Positions 42,553 to 51,986 of a stretch of 64,000 bases of DNA are shown here, piece by piece. Both the position numbers and the translations under genes were made by a program. The stretch comes from Mycobacterium ahvazicum (GTDB lineage: Bacteria > Actinomycetota > Actinomycetes > Mycobacteriales > Mycobacteriaceae): assembly GCF_900176255.2 (NCBI RefSeq), contig NZ_FXEG02000006.1, forward strand, positions 62,001-126,000. The letters run 5' to 3'. The notes beneath the pieces were generated by a model. It saw only the letters and a program-made list of their open reading frames with translations. It did no database searches and was not told the origin of the DNA. The stretch's first letter is position 1. Every line of letters begins with the position of its first letter.

Positions 42553-45471
42553 GTGACCCAACCGCCCACTACCTCGTCGCCGAGCATCCCCGCGGGTGCC
42601 CAGACGGAGTCCGACGCGCCGCCATTCCGTTACACGGCGGAGCTGGCCGGCAGTATTGAGGGCACCTGGCAGGACAACTGGACGCGGCTCGGGACATTCA
42701 ATGTGCCCAACCCGGTGGGGTCGTTGGCGCCGACCGACGGCACCCCGGTGCCCGACGACAAATTGTTCGTGCAGGACATGTTTCCCTATCCGTCCGGGGA
42801 CGGGCTGCACGTCGGACACCCGTTGGGCTACATCGCCACCGACGTATACGCTCGCTATTTCCGGATGATCGGCCGTAATGTCCTGCACGCCTTGGGGTTT
42901 GATGCGTTTGGTCTGCCCGCTGAGCAATACGCGGTGCAAACCGGCACCCATCCGCGCACCAGAACCGAGGCCAACATCGTCAACTTCCGCCGGCAGCTGG
43001 GCCGGCTGGGCCTCGGGCACGACAGTCGGCGATCCTTTTCGACCACCGACGTCGAGTTCTACAAGTGGACGCAATGGATCTTCTTGCAGATCTACAACGC
43101 GTGGTTCGACACCGCGGCCGCAAAGGCCCGTCCGATCGCCGAGCTGATTGCCGAATTCGATTCCGGTGCCCGTCGTCTCGACGACGGCCGGGACTGGACG
43201 ACATTGTCGGCGGGGGAGCGTGCCGACGTGATCGACGGCTACCGGCTGGTGTACCGGGCCGACTCGATGGTGAACTGGTGTCCCGGCCTGGGCACGGTGC
43301 TGGCCAACGAAGAGGTCACCTCCGACGGCCGCAGCGACCGCGGCAACTTCCCGGTGTTCCGGAAACGGTTGCGGCAGTGGATGATGCGGATCACCGCGTA
43401 CTCCGACCGCCTGCTCGACGACCTGGAAGTGCTGGACTGGCCCGATCAGGTCAAGTCCATGCAGCGCAACTGGATCGGCCGTTCCACCGGCGCGGAGGCA
43501 TTGTTCTCGGCGACCATACTCAGTGGCGAGCGCAAGGGCTCCGACGTCGACATCGATGTGTTCACCACGCGGCCTGACACCTTGTTCGGCGCAACCTATC
43601 TGGTGCTGGCCCCCGAGCACGACCTGGTGGACGAACTCGTCGCCGCCGCCTGGCCGGACGGCGTGGACCCCAGCTGGACATACGGAGCCGCCACGCCGGC
43701 GGCAGCCGTCGCGGCTTACCGGCGCGCGATCGGCGCGAAGTCGGACCTCGAGCGCCAGGAGAGCAAGGAGAAGACCGGCGTCTTCCTGGGCAGCTATGCG
43801 ACCAATCCGGCCAACGGCAAGCCGGTGCCGGTGTTCATTGCCGACTACGTATTGGTGGGCTACGGCACCGGGGCCATCATGGCGGTGCCGGGCCACGATC
43901 AACGGGACTGGGATTTTGCCAGCGCATTCCGTCTGCCGATCGTGGAAGTCATTGCCGGTGGCGATATTTCAGAATCGGCGTATGCGGGCGACGGCAAGCT
44001 GGTGAATTCCGGCTACCTCGACGGAATGGATGTCGCGGCGGCCAAGGAAGCCATCACCGCCCGGCTGGAGTCCGAGGGTCGCGGCCGGGCGCGAATCGAA
44101 TTCAAGTTGCGGGACTGGCTTTTCGCGCGACAGCGGTATTGGGGCGAACCGTTCCCCGTCGTGTACGACGACGAGGGACGCCCGCATGCGCTGAACGAGG
44201 CCGCGCTGCCGGTGGAGCTGCCCGACATCCCGGACTATTCTCCGGTGCTGTTCGATCCCGACGACGCCGACAGCGAGCCGTCACCGCCGCTGGGAAACGC
44301 CACCGACTGGGTGCATGTCGAGCTGGACTTGGGCGACGGCCTCAAGCCTTACAGTCGTGACACCAATGTGATGCCGCAGTGGGCCGGAAGTTCATGGTAC
44401 GAGTTGCGCTACACCGATCCGCATAACTCGGAACGGTTCTGCGCCAAGGAGAATGAGGCGTATTGGATGGGTCCGCGGCCGGCCGAGCACGGCGCGCAGG
44501 ACCCCGGCGGTGTCGACTTGTATGTCGGGGGAGCAGAGCACGCGGTGCTGCACCTGCTTTATGCCAGGTTCTGGCATAAAGTTCTTTACGACCTGGGGCA
44601 CGTCAGTTCGCGAGAGCCATACCGCCGGCTGGTCAATCAGGGTTACATCCAAGCGTTTGCCTACGCGGATTCGCGCGGCTCGTATGTCGCGGCCGACGAG
44701 GTGATCGAGCGGGACAACAAGTTCTTCTACCCCGGGGCCGACGGCGAGATCGAGGTTTTTCAGGAATTCGGCAAAATCGGTAAGAGCCTGAAGAATTCGA
44801 TCTCACCGGACACCATCTGTGACGAGTACGGTGCGGACACCCTGCGGGTCTATGAGATGTCGATGGGCCCGCTGGAGGCGTCCCGTCCGTGGGCGACCAA
44901 GGATGTGATCGGCGCGCACCGCTTCTTGCAGCGGGTCTGGCGGTTGGTGGTCGACGAGAACACCGGCGCATCCCGGGTGGCCGACGAACGACAGCAGCTG
45001 AACACCGAGACCCTGCGCGCGCTGCATCGCACCATCGAGGGTGTCGCGGAAGACTATGCGGCCCTGCGGAATAACACCGCCGCGGCCAAGCTGATCGAGT
45101 ACACCAACCACCTCACCAAAGAGCACCGCGACGCGGTGCCCCGCGCTGCGGTCGAACCGCTGGTGTTGATGCTGGCACCTCTGGCGCCGCACCTGGCCGA
45201 GGAGTTGTGGTCGCGGCTGGGGCACACCACGTCGCTGGCGCACGGCCCCTTCCCGGAAGCCGATCCGGCTTACCTGGTGGACGACACCGTCGAGTACCCG
45301 GTGCAGGTCAACGGCAAGGTGCGCGGACGGGTGGTGGTGGCCGCAAACGCCGATGACGCCACCCTGAAAGCCGCCGCACTGGGCGATGAAAAGGTCCAGG
45401 CATTCTTGGCCGGGGCCACCCCCCGCAAGGTGATCGTGGTCGCCGGCCGGCTGGTCAACCTGGTCGTCTGA
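42553..45471 (+). CDS. leuS: Leucyl-tRNA synthetase
   Basis: 972 residues from GTG 42553, giving VTQPPTTSS; a longer frame to 42484 is not conserved. Class I synthetase: HIGH-type motif HVGHPLGY (His86), CP1 editing domain with TTRPDTLFGATYLVLAPEH and YGTGAIMAVPGHDQRDWDFA, KMSKS-type KIGKS (741-745), and anticodon-binding C-terminus ending VNLVV. Charges tRNA-Leu in the cytosol. Same location as Mtb Rv0041, divergent from mtc28. Confidence 0.97.
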   Translation: MTQPPTTSSPSIPAGAQTESDAPPFRYTAELAGSIEGTWQDNWTRLGTFNVPNPVGSLAPTDGTPVPDDKLFVQDMFPYPSGDGLHVGHPLGYIATDVYARYFRMIGRNVLHALGFDAFGLPAEQYAVQTGTHPRTRTEANIVNFRRQLGRLGLGHDSRRSFSTTDVEFYKWTQWIFLQIYNAWFDTAAAKARPIAELIAEFDSGARRLDDGRDWTTLSAGERADVIDGYRLVYRADSMVNWCPGLGTVLANEEVTSDGRSDRGNFPVFRKRLRQWMMRITAYSDRLLDDLEVLDWPDQVKSMQRNWIGRSTGAEALFSATILSGERKGSDVDIDVFTTRPDTLFGATYLVLAPEHDLVDELVAAAWPDGVDPSWTYGAATPAAAVAAYRRAIGAKSDLERQESKEKTGVFLGSYATNPANGKPVPVFIADYVLVGYGTGAIMAVPGHDQRDWDFASAFRLPIVEVIAGGDISESAYAGDGKLVNSGYLDGMDVAAAKEAITARLESEGRGRARIEFKLRDWLFARQRYWGEPFPVVYDDEGRPHALNEAALPVELPDIPDYSPVLFDPDDADSEPSPPLGNATDWVHVELDLGDGLKPYSRDTNVMPQWAGSSWYELRYTDPHNSERFCAKENEAYWMGPRPAEHGAQDPGGVDLYVGGAEHAVLHLLYARFWHKVLYDLGHVSSREPYRRLVNQGYIQAFAYADSRGSYVAADEVIERDNKFFYPGADGEIEVFQEFGKIGKSLKNSISPDTICDEYGADTLRVYEMSMGPLEASRPWATKDVIGAHRFLQRVWRLVVDENTGASRVADERQQLNTETLRALHRTIEGVAEDYAALRNNTAAAKLIEYTNHLTKEHRDAVPRAAVEPLVLMLAPLAPHLAEELWSRLGHTTSLAHGPFPEADPAYLVDDTVEYPVQVNGKVRGRVVVAANADDATLKAAALGDEKVQAFLAGATPRKVIVVAGRLVNLVV

Positions 45472-45477
45472 AGCCGA

Positions 45478-46149
45478 CTACCGTCGGCCCGGCCGCAGCA
45501 CCACCTCATGGACGTGGCCGTCGCGTGGCGTGGCCACCGCTTGGGCGACGGCGGCGGCTACGGTTTCGGGCTGCAAGAATCTGTCGGCGTCGTACTGACC
45601 GCCCTCGAACGCGACCAGTTCGCGCTGCATCTCGGTGTCGGTACGGCCGGGAAATATCGTGGTGACCCGCAGGTCCGGTTCGTCGAGGCGCAGCGAGTCG
45701 GCGAACGCACGCAACGCGAACTTGCTAGCCGAATAGGACGCCATACCCGGTGACACCGCGCGTCCCGCTCCGGAGTTGATGAACACCACCTGACCACGAG
45801 CGCTGCGCAGGGCAGGCAACAGCTCCAGCGTAAGAGCCACCGCCCCAAAGACATTCACGCTGAACGTGGCACGCCATTCGTCGACATGCGACTCGGCGAC
45901 CCGGCCCGGGACGGACACCCCAGCGTTGTGCACCAGCACGTCGAGCGAGTCCACGATTTCGCACGCGGCCGCGATCTCATCGATGTCGGTCAAGTCCAGT
46001 GGGAAGGTCGTGGCGCCCAGCCGCTCCGCGACGGCGTCGAGCCGGGTGGAGGGCCGGCCGGCCAGCAGCAGTGTATGCGTCGGGGCCAGCGCGGTGGCGA
46101 TGGCGGAACCGATACCCCCGCCGGCGCCAGTAATTAGTGCAGTTGGCAT
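45478..46149 (-). CDS. Short-chain dehydrogenase/reductase
   Basis: 223 residues. Rossmann motif TGAGGGIGSAIA, NAGVSVPG, and the catalytic Ser-Tyr-Lys set (INSGAGRA, YSASKFALRAF). NAD(P)-dependent oxidoreductase of unknown substrate. Not present here in Mtb, where leuS is followed by the MarR gene. Converges on leuS with 6 bp between stops. Confidence 0.9.
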   Translation of the reverse strand: MPTALITGAGGGIGSAIATALAPTHTLLLAGRPSTRLDAVAERLGATTFPLDLTDIDEIAAACEIVDSLDVLVHNAGVSVPGRVAESHVDEWRATFSVNVFGAVALTLELLPALRSARGQVVFINSGAGRAVSPGMASYSASKFALRAFADSLRLDEPDLRVTTIFPGRTDTEMQRELVAFEGGQYDADRFLQPETVAAAVAQAVATPRDGHVHEVVLRPGRR

Positions 46150-46197
46150 GCAGCTCAGTCTACGGACAGCGCCAATACCGTTGTAAACCAGGTACTT

Positions 46198-46704
46198 TCA
46201 GGCCCGCTTGCGTGCCGGAGGCTCTCCGCCGGCGGGACCCGACGTCGGCTCGCCCGAGGCCAGGCGCTCCAGCGGTGCCAGTGCCTTGGTCAGCATGTTC
46301 AGATCGGATTCATTGAGCTGGCTGAGCAGCGCGGCCAGGGCCGCGTGCCGATTAGCGAGCGACTCGGCGTGAACGGCCCGGCCGCGCGGCGTGATGTCGA
46401 CCAGCACGGCCCGCAGGTCGGACGGGTCGCGCGAGCGCTTCACCAATCCGATCTTCTCCAGCCGGCGGATCGCCACCGTCGTGGTGGGCGTCCGTACCCG
46501 TTCGTGTGCGGCCAGATCTGTCATCCGGATCGGGCCTTGATCGAGCAAGGTCACCAGGATCGACAGCTGCGCCAAGGTCAAATCGCCCGCCACCACACCG
46601 CTGGGGTCGCCGCGGCGCAGTATCGAAAACAGTTTGGACAGCGCGCGGTGCAAGCCTTCCGCAAGCTCGGTCACCTCGGCCGCGGTGGAGTCGCTGTCCG
46701 CCAT
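46198..46704 (-). CDS. MarR-family regulator (Rv0042c homolog)
   Basis: 168 residues from ATG 46704 (MADSDSTAAEVTE). Winged helix (about 45-120): LTLAQLSILVTLLDQGPIRM, TPTTTVAIRRLEKIGLVKRS and the wing DPSDLRAVLVDITPRG. The C-terminus is a basic Pro/Gly tail. Likely a repressor of its own gene or the adjacent transporter. Upstream reading in the same frame runs into the ABC gene and is not used. Confidence 0.9.
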   Translation of the reverse strand: MADSDSTAAEVTELAEGLHRALSKLFSILRRGDPSGVVAGDLTLAQLSILVTLLDQGPIRMTDLAAHERVRTPTTTVAIRRLEKIGLVKRSRDPSDLRAVLVDITPRGRAVHAESLANRHAALAALLSQLNESDLNMLTKALAPLERLASGEPTSGPAGGEPPARKRA

Positions 46705-46768
46705 AAGTCGGCAGTCTAACCCGATATGGGTGGCGTACAAGGTAGCTACGGCGACTATTTGTAGCCCG

Positions 46769-47518
46769 TCAAAGCACTTGGGACAGGAATCGCTGCAGTC
46801 TTTCGGTCTTAGCCGCTTCGAATATCTGCTCTGGTGGCCCGGATTCCACCACCTTGCCGTGATCCATGAACACGACGATGTCCGACGCCGACCGGGCGAA
46901 ACCCATTTCGTGCGTGACCACAATCATCGTCATACCGCCGGCGCCGAGGTCGGCGATGAGCTGCAAGGCTCCCTTGACCATCTCCGGATCCAGCGCGGAC
47001 GTCGCCTCGTCGAAGAACATCACCTGCGGCCCCATGGCCAGCGCCCGGGCGATCGCAACCCGTTGCTGTTGTCCCCCGGACAGCATGCCGGGGCGGGCAC
47101 CGGCCTTGTGCTTCAGGCCAACTCGCTCCAGCTGAGTCAGCGCGAGTTCCTTGGCCTCGTCCGCGGACAGCCCGCGTAACTTGCGCGGGCCAAGCGCCAC
47201 GTTCTTGAGAATGCTCAGATGCGGGAACAGGTTGTAATGCTGGAACACCATGCCGATGCGCTGACGCAGTTCGTCGGGATCGTCGTGCAGCACCGAGTGT
47301 CCGTCGAGCAGGATGTCGCCCTTGTCGGGTTCGTAGAGTCGATTCAGCGCGCGCAGCAGCGTCGACTTACCCGAACCCGACGGTCCCACGACGGCCACCG
47401 TGGTGCCCGCGGGGGCTTCGAAGGTGACGCCGCGCAGAACCTTGTTCCCGCCGAGAGTCTTGTGAATGTCCCTGGCTTCCAACGAGACTGAGGCGTGGCT
47501 TGCGGCAGCGTCGGTCAT
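46769..47518 (-). CDS. Polar amino-acid ABC transporter ATP-binding protein
   Basis: 249 residues. Walker A VGPSGSGKST, Q-loop FQHYNLFPH, signature LSGGQQQRVAIARAL, Walker B VMFFDEATSALDPE, switch His TMIVVTHEMGF: a complete GlnQ/HisP-type ATPase. ATG overlaps the stop of the fused permease gene (47515-47518), so subunits are made together. Inserted between the MarR and GntR genes relative to Mtb. Confidence 0.95.
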   Translation of the reverse strand: MTDAAASHASVSLEARDIHKTLGGNKVLRGVTFEAPAGTTVAVVGPSGSGKSTLLRALNRLYEPDKGDILLDGHSVLHDDPDELRQRIGMVFQHYNLFPHLSILKNVALGPRKLRGLSADEAKELALTQLERVGLKHKAGARPGMLSGGQQQRVAIARALAMGPQVMFFDEATSALDPEMVKGALQLIADLGAGGMTMIVVTHEMGFARSASDIVVFMDHGKVVESGPPEQIFEAAKTERLQRFLSQVL

Positions 47519-49323
47519 GTCATTCCCGGGCCGAGGGTGGAGCTGACCATGGCGGCGGACTCTTCTGACTCGTCGCTGGAGCCGCCGCGGCGCAGCCGCG
47601 CGTCGATGTAGTTCACCAAATGTGTTAACGGAACGGTCAATAACAGATAGAAGAGGCCCGCGGCCACCAACGGCGACAAGTTGCCGGTCTGCGCATTGAG
47701 GTCGCGGCCCACTTGAAACAGTTCGCGCTCCTGGGCTACCAGGCCCAGGAAGTACACCAGCGCCGAGCCCTTCAGCAACGCGATGGCCTGATTGACCAGC
47801 GCGGGCAACACCCGCCGGACGCCTTGCGGCACCACGACCAGCCGCATCGCGGCCGGATAGCTGAATCCGAGTGCGCGCGCGGCCTCCAGCTGGCCGGAGT
47901 CGACGCTCTGGATTCCCGAGCGCAGAATTTCGCCGATGTAGGCGGCCGCCATCAATCCCAGCGCGGCAATACCCAACGGATACGGGTTGTTGTTCGTCAG
48001 CCCACCCACGAGCGGTCCGATCCCCATCCCAATGATCAAGATGATTACGACTTCGGGAAGACCACGGAAGATGTCGGTGTAGATCCGCGCCGGCCAGCGC
48101 AGCCACCATGAGTTCGACATGCCCGCCATGGCCAGCACCATGCCGAGCACCAGCCCGATCGCCAGCGCGCTGTTAGTCAGGATCAACGTGTTGGGCAGGC
48201 CCGTCATAAGCAAAGCGGGAACGGCTTGTTTGTACAGATCCCAGTCCAAGAACTGGTCGCGCAGTTGCGCCAGTACGGATTTCGGGGCCGGCGGGTGCAT
48301 CGACTTGTGGTGGTTGCTTGCCGCTATCGCGGCGAAGTCCGGCAGGTGGGGAGTCGGGGCGGCGCGGGATCCGGGTTTCCAGCCCGGTGGCAAAGGGCGC
48401 GGAACCCATTCCGAGTAGAGCTTCGACCAAGTGCCGTCGGCGATGACGGCATCCAGCGCGGAGTTGAGTGCGGAGATCAGCGCCGGGTTGTCGTTGGCAA
48501 CCGGGTACGCGACGAAGTCGCCGGGGCTGAATTCGTTGGCCACGACCATAGCCGGATCGCCGGGGTGCATCACGTTGGCGGCCAGCGCTGCCGGGGCTAC
48601 CCAGGCATCGATTTGGCGGGGCTTGAGGCTGGCGGACACGGTGGCGAAGCCGGGGTACTTCACCGGTTGCAGGTGCAGGGTGTCGACGACGTAGGACTCC
48701 TCGACGGTGCCCTGGACGACGCCGATTCGTTGCCCCGCGGCGAGATCACTGAAGGCTTTGATCGGCGATCCGGGTGGCACGATCAGCGCGTAGTAGCCGA
48801 AGTCGTAGCCGTTGGTAAACCCGACGGTGCGCCGCCGGGCAGCGGTGGCTTTCACCGATGACGAGCCGACATCGAAGCGCCGCGACGCTACTTCGGCCAG
48901 CAGTGCGGAGAAATCGGTGCTGGCGAAACGGACTTGCAGGCCCAGCTTTTTCGCCATCGCGGCCAACAGCTGATTGTCGAACCCGCTGAACGTGCCGTTG
49001 GCGTCAACACAGACCGAGGGCGGGGCATCCGACAAAGTGCCGACGTTGAGAACGCCGGGTGAATTCAGGCCCAGCGAGTTGACGTTGATCTCGCTGAGCG
49101 GCTCCACGGAAGCGGTCGTGTGGTCGTCGTCGCGTCCGACGCCGCCGACGGTGGTCAGGTCTTTCGGTAAGGCGGACGCGCTCTCGGGTCCGCCCGGCGC
49201 GCACTGGTTTCGGTCGGCGAACGCGGGTCCGGCCAGCACCAGGCCGACCACGATCAAAATTGTCGTGGTTAGTCCGAACAGCTTGGCTCCGCGCTTCGCG
49301 CGCGGGCCTTCGCACGAGTTCAT
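47515..49323 (-). CDS. Fused solute-binding protein and permease of amino-acid ABC transporter
   Basis: 602 residues from ATG 49323. N-terminal signal (GLTTTILIVVGLVLAGPAFA), a periplasmic binding domain (about 90-310, NVGTLSDAPPSVCVDANGTF, GVVQGTVEESYV), a linker, then a permease (about 380-585) with the EAA-type loop ARALGFSYPAAMRLVVVPQG and FRGLPEVVIILIIG. One polypeptide carries both functions, as known for some Gram-positive glutamine/arginine systems. Glutamine, glutamate or arginine is the likely class of substrate; the sequence alone cannot tell. Confidence 0.92.
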   Translation of the reverse strand: MNSCEGPRAKRGAKLFGLTTTILIVVGLVLAGPAFADRNQCAPGGPESASALPKDLTTVGGVGRDDDHTTASVEPLSEINVNSLGLNSPGVLNVGTLSDAPPSVCVDANGTFSGFDNQLLAAMAKKLGLQVRFASTDFSALLAEVASRRFDVGSSSVKATAARRRTVGFTNGYDFGYYALIVPPGSPIKAFSDLAAGQRIGVVQGTVEESYVVDTLHLQPVKYPGFATVSASLKPRQIDAWVAPAALAANVMHPGDPAMVVANEFSPGDFVAYPVANDNPALISALNSALDAVIADGTWSKLYSEWVPRPLPPGWKPGSRAAPTPHLPDFAAIAASNHHKSMHPPAPKSVLAQLRDQFLDWDLYKQAVPALLMTGLPNTLILTNSALAIGLVLGMVLAMAGMSNSWWLRWPARIYTDIFRGLPEVVIILIIGMGIGPLVGGLTNNNPYPLGIAALGLMAAAYIGEILRSGIQSVDSGQLEAARALGFSYPAAMRLVVVPQGVRRVLPALVNQAIALLKGSALVYFLGLVAQERELFQVGRDLNAQTGNLSPLVAAGLFYLLLTVPLTHLVNYIDARLRRGGSSDESEESAAMVSSTLGPGMT

Positions 49324-49372
49324 CACCGCCACCGTATCGACCGGGCGGCAACTCGTCGCGGCGAGAGTCGAT

Positions 49373-50113
49373 TTAGAGCGCCATCGACGGCTCGGCGCAG
49401 ACCGCTTCCGTCTCCGCCAGAACGGGAAGCGGCGCGGAAACAACCTGGCGAACGTCGTCGGGTGCCGCGAAAACCCTGCGCCGGAACAGTTCGGCAAGCA
49501 TGGTCTGCGCCATCAGGTAGGCGCGACCGACGCATGCCGCTCGCGCGGCGTCCGGGTCACGGCGGCGAATCGCGGCCGTTTCGTCCTCGTAGTAGGGCAG
49601 CACGTCGTCGCGATTGTTCTGGTAGCTCAACCAGAACGCATGGGGGATGAGGTCTTGCGAGGCACGGATAGTGGCGTGCAGCCGCGGCCCGGCGTATTCG
49701 CCGTTGACGGCGCGCCGGTACTCCGCAGTGAGTTCGGAAAAGACCCGGGAATCTTTCGCGATGCGCATCGCGCGCATCAGCGCATCGAGCTCACCCAGGA
49801 TCCGCGGCGTCGGGTTGCTCGCCGCGCGAGCCGAGGCGATGCCGTTGAGCATGCCGTCAAGCTCGTGATGCTCGAGGACGGTGGCTTCGTCGAATTGCTC
49901 GATGAACGCGCCCCGGTGATAGCGGGTCGAAACGACGCCATCGTGCTCGAGCTGGATCAGGGCCTCTTGAATCGGCACGCGACTGACTCCCAAGCCGAGC
50001 GCGATCTCGTTGCGGTCAACGCGGTCGCCGCTGCGCAGCTTGCCCGTCAGCACCAGGTTCAGGATGTGGTTGACAACCTGGTCCTTTTCTTTGACCCCAT
50101 ATTTCTTCGGCAT
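49373..50113 (-). CDS. GntR/FCD-family regulator (Rv0043c homolog)
   Basis: 246 residues. N-terminal winged helix (about 10-75): DQVVNHILNLVLTGKLRSGD and GLGVSRVPIQEALIQLEHDG. C-terminal FCD all-helical domain with AMRIAKDSRVF and LIPHAFWLSYQNN, where Asp/His residues bind metal or ligand. The start at 50113 follows an A+T-rich divergent spacer of 113 bp to the flavin oxidoreductase. It may control the oxidoreductase or the transporter. Confidence 0.9.
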   Translation of the reverse strand: MPKKYGVKEKDQVVNHILNLVLTGKLRSGDRVDRNEIALGLGVSRVPIQEALIQLEHDGVVSTRYHRGAFIEQFDEATVLEHHELDGMLNGIASARAASNPTPRILGELDALMRAMRIAKDSRVFSELTAEYRRAVNGEYAGPRLHATIRASQDLIPHAFWLSYQNNRDDVLPYYEDETAAIRRRDPDAARAACVGRAYLMAQTMLAELFRRRVFAAPDDVRQVVSAPLPVLAETEAVCAEPSMAL

Positions 50114-50226
50114 GAGTCTCTTTCAAGTCTGTTGCAGTTCCGCACCAGCGATCAGCGGTGGAAAGTTTCTCATGTATTGGCGTATTCGTTAAGGTGTTTG
50201 GCGGGTTAATTGGAGGCGAACCCCAA

Positions 50227-51033
50227 TTAACGCGCGTCGCGCCACCGGCACAGAGCCTCGGCCGCGCCGAGGTCGTAGTCGGGACCGTTGACGCCAACCG
50301 TCAGCAGCGTCACCCCCAGCGCGGTAAGCCCCTCGGCGTTGGCGATCAACCCGTCGACCCCCTCGCCGCGGCGCACGCCGCTGTTGTCCTCCACACCGGC
50401 CGACCGCTCGATCGTGGCTGGGTCGCGCCCGACCGCGGCACAATGCTCTTCCAGCACGGCCGCGGCGGCCGGGTAGGTGTCGACCGTGGTGAAGCCGTGC
50501 CAGATGTCGCCGTACTCGGCAACCAGTCGCAGGGTCTTTCGCGGACCCTTGCCACCGATCAGGATCGGGATGTCGCGGGTGGGCGCGGGATTGAGTTTGG
50601 CCAGCCGCGACGTGATCCGCGGGAAGGCCGCAGCCAGGTCGTCGAGGCGGCCGCCCGCGGTACCGAATTCGTAGCCGTACTCGTCGTAGTCCTTTTCCTT
50701 CCAACCGGATCCGATACCCAGGATCAACCGGCCCTCGGAAATGTGGTCGACGGTGCGGGCCATGTCGGCCAGCAGCTCCGGATTGCGATACGAGTTGCAC
50801 GTCACCAGCGCGCCGAATTCGATGCGCGACGTCTGCTCGGCCCAGGCCGCCAGCACCGTCCAGCATTCGAAATGCGCACCGTCGGGATCACCGTAGAGCG
50901 GAAAGAAGTGATCCCAGGTGAATGCGACGTCGACACCCATGTCCTCGCAGCGCCGCACGGCGTCGCGGATGTGGCGGTATTCGGGCGCGTGCTGAGGCTG
51001 CAGTTGTACACCGATGCGAACGGGACGGGTCAT
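50227..51033 (-). CDS. F420-dependent LLM-class oxidoreductase (Rv0044c homolog)
   Basis: 268 residues from ATG 51033 (MTRPVRIGVQLQPQHAPEY). TIM-barrel luciferase-like fold: DMGVDVAFTWDHFFPLYGDP, LGALVTCN-type strand, GRLILGIGSGWKEKDYDEYG and PILIGGKGPRKTLRLVAEYGD, typical of F420-linked mycobacterial members. Reaction unknown. 26 bp behind the hydrolase on the same strand. An upstream extension of the frame overlaps the hydrolase gene and is dropped. Confidence 0.9.
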   Translation of the reverse strand: MTRPVRIGVQLQPQHAPEYRHIRDAVRRCEDMGVDVAFTWDHFFPLYGDPDGAHFECWTVLAAWAEQTSRIEFGALVTCNSYRNPELLADMARTVDHISEGRLILGIGSGWKEKDYDEYGYEFGTAGGRLDDLAAAFPRITSRLAKLNPAPTRDIPILIGGKGPRKTLRLVAEYGDIWHGFTTVDTYPAAAAVLEEHCAAVGRDPATIERSAGVEDNSGVRRGEGVDGLIANAEGLTALGVTLLTVGVNGPDYDLGAAEALCRWRDAR

Positions 51034-51059
51034 ACGACCACCGTAGGAGCCGCGGCCTC

Positions 51060-51986
51060 TCAGCGTGCGTCGAGGACCCCGGTCAACAGTTGGATCAGTG
51101 CGCGGGGCTGATCGCTTTGCACGGAATGTCCGGAGTTTTCGACAACGTGAGCTTGACGGAAATGCGTTGCGCGGTTGGCGAGTTCGGCCGCGTCCTCGTC
51201 GGTGACGAAGGGCGACGAGCCGCCGCGCACCAGGGTGACGGGCGCGGTCAGCGCGTCGACGTCGTTCCATAGATCACCGAAGTCGGGGACTTTGCGGATG
51301 GTGTCGTAGCGCCATGCCCAGTTCCCGTTGTCGAGGCGTCGGGAATTGTGGAACACACCGCGGCGCAGTGCCTTGACCTCGCGGTGTGGTGCCGCGGCGA
51401 TCGTCAGGTCGAGCATGGCCTGGAAGCTGGGGAACTCGCGCTCGCCCTGTACCAGCGCGACGGTGCCTTGCTGCTCGGTGGTCAGCTCGGCGTAGCGGTG
51501 CAATGCCGACGGAGTGACGTCGACGAGAACGAGTTCCCGCACCAGTTCCGGTGCGATCGCGCCGACCCGGATCCCGGTCAGCCCGCCCAGCGACATGCCC
51601 ACGACCAGTTCGGCATCGGGTGCGAAGTCGCGCAGTACCGGCGCCACGGCATCGGCGTTGTGCTGCGGCGAGTAGTCGCCGTCTTCGCGCCAGCCGGAAT
51701 GGCCGTGGCCGGGCAGGTCGACCGCCAGCGCCGGCACCCCGAGCCCGACGATGACGGTGTCCCAGGTGTGGGCGTTCTGTCCGCCACCGTGCAGAAAGAC
51801 GATCCGTGGCGGAGTTCCGCCCCAGCGCAGCGCGCTGATGGAGCCCTGCGGCGTTTCGGCCTCGATCCGTTCCACGTCCGGCAGCGGACCGGTGACGCCG
51901 GCTTGCTCGGCGTTCTCGGACAGCAACGAGAATTCGGACAGCCCGGCCAGTTCGTCTTCGGAGATCTCGGTCACGATCTTCGACAC
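51060..51986 (-). CDS. Alpha/beta hydrolase, esterase-like (Rv0045c homolog)
   Basis: 308 residues from GTG 51986. Motifs: oxyanion HGGGQNAHTWD, nucleophile elbow GMSLGG with the Ser, and C-terminal His in NSGHSVQSDQPRA; helical cap around residue 190-215. The Mtb homolog is an ester hydrolase. Its start shares one base with the stop of the DUF1214 gene (TAGTG), so it is the last gene of the five-gene leftward operon. Confidence 0.92.
   Translation of the reverse strand: MSKIVTEISEDELAGLSEFSLLSENAEQAGVTGPLPDVERIEAETPQGSISALRWGGTPPRIVFLHGGGQNAHTWDTVIVGLGVPALAVDLPGHGHSGWREDGDYSPQHNADAVAPVLRDFAPDAELVVGMSLGGLTGIRVGAIAPELVRELVLVDVTPSALHRYAELTTEQQGTVALVQGEREFPSFQAMLDLTIAAAPHREVKALRRGVFHNSRRLDNGNWAWRYDTIRKVPDFGDLWNDVDALTAPVTLVRGGSSPFVTDEDAAELANRATHFRQAHVVENSGHSVQSDQPRALIQLLTGVLDAR

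Noticed and set aside
45473..45488. GCCGAC-TACC-GTCGGC hairpin as leuS terminator
   Set aside because: Six-base stem overlapping the last codons of the SDR gene, no T-run; too weak.
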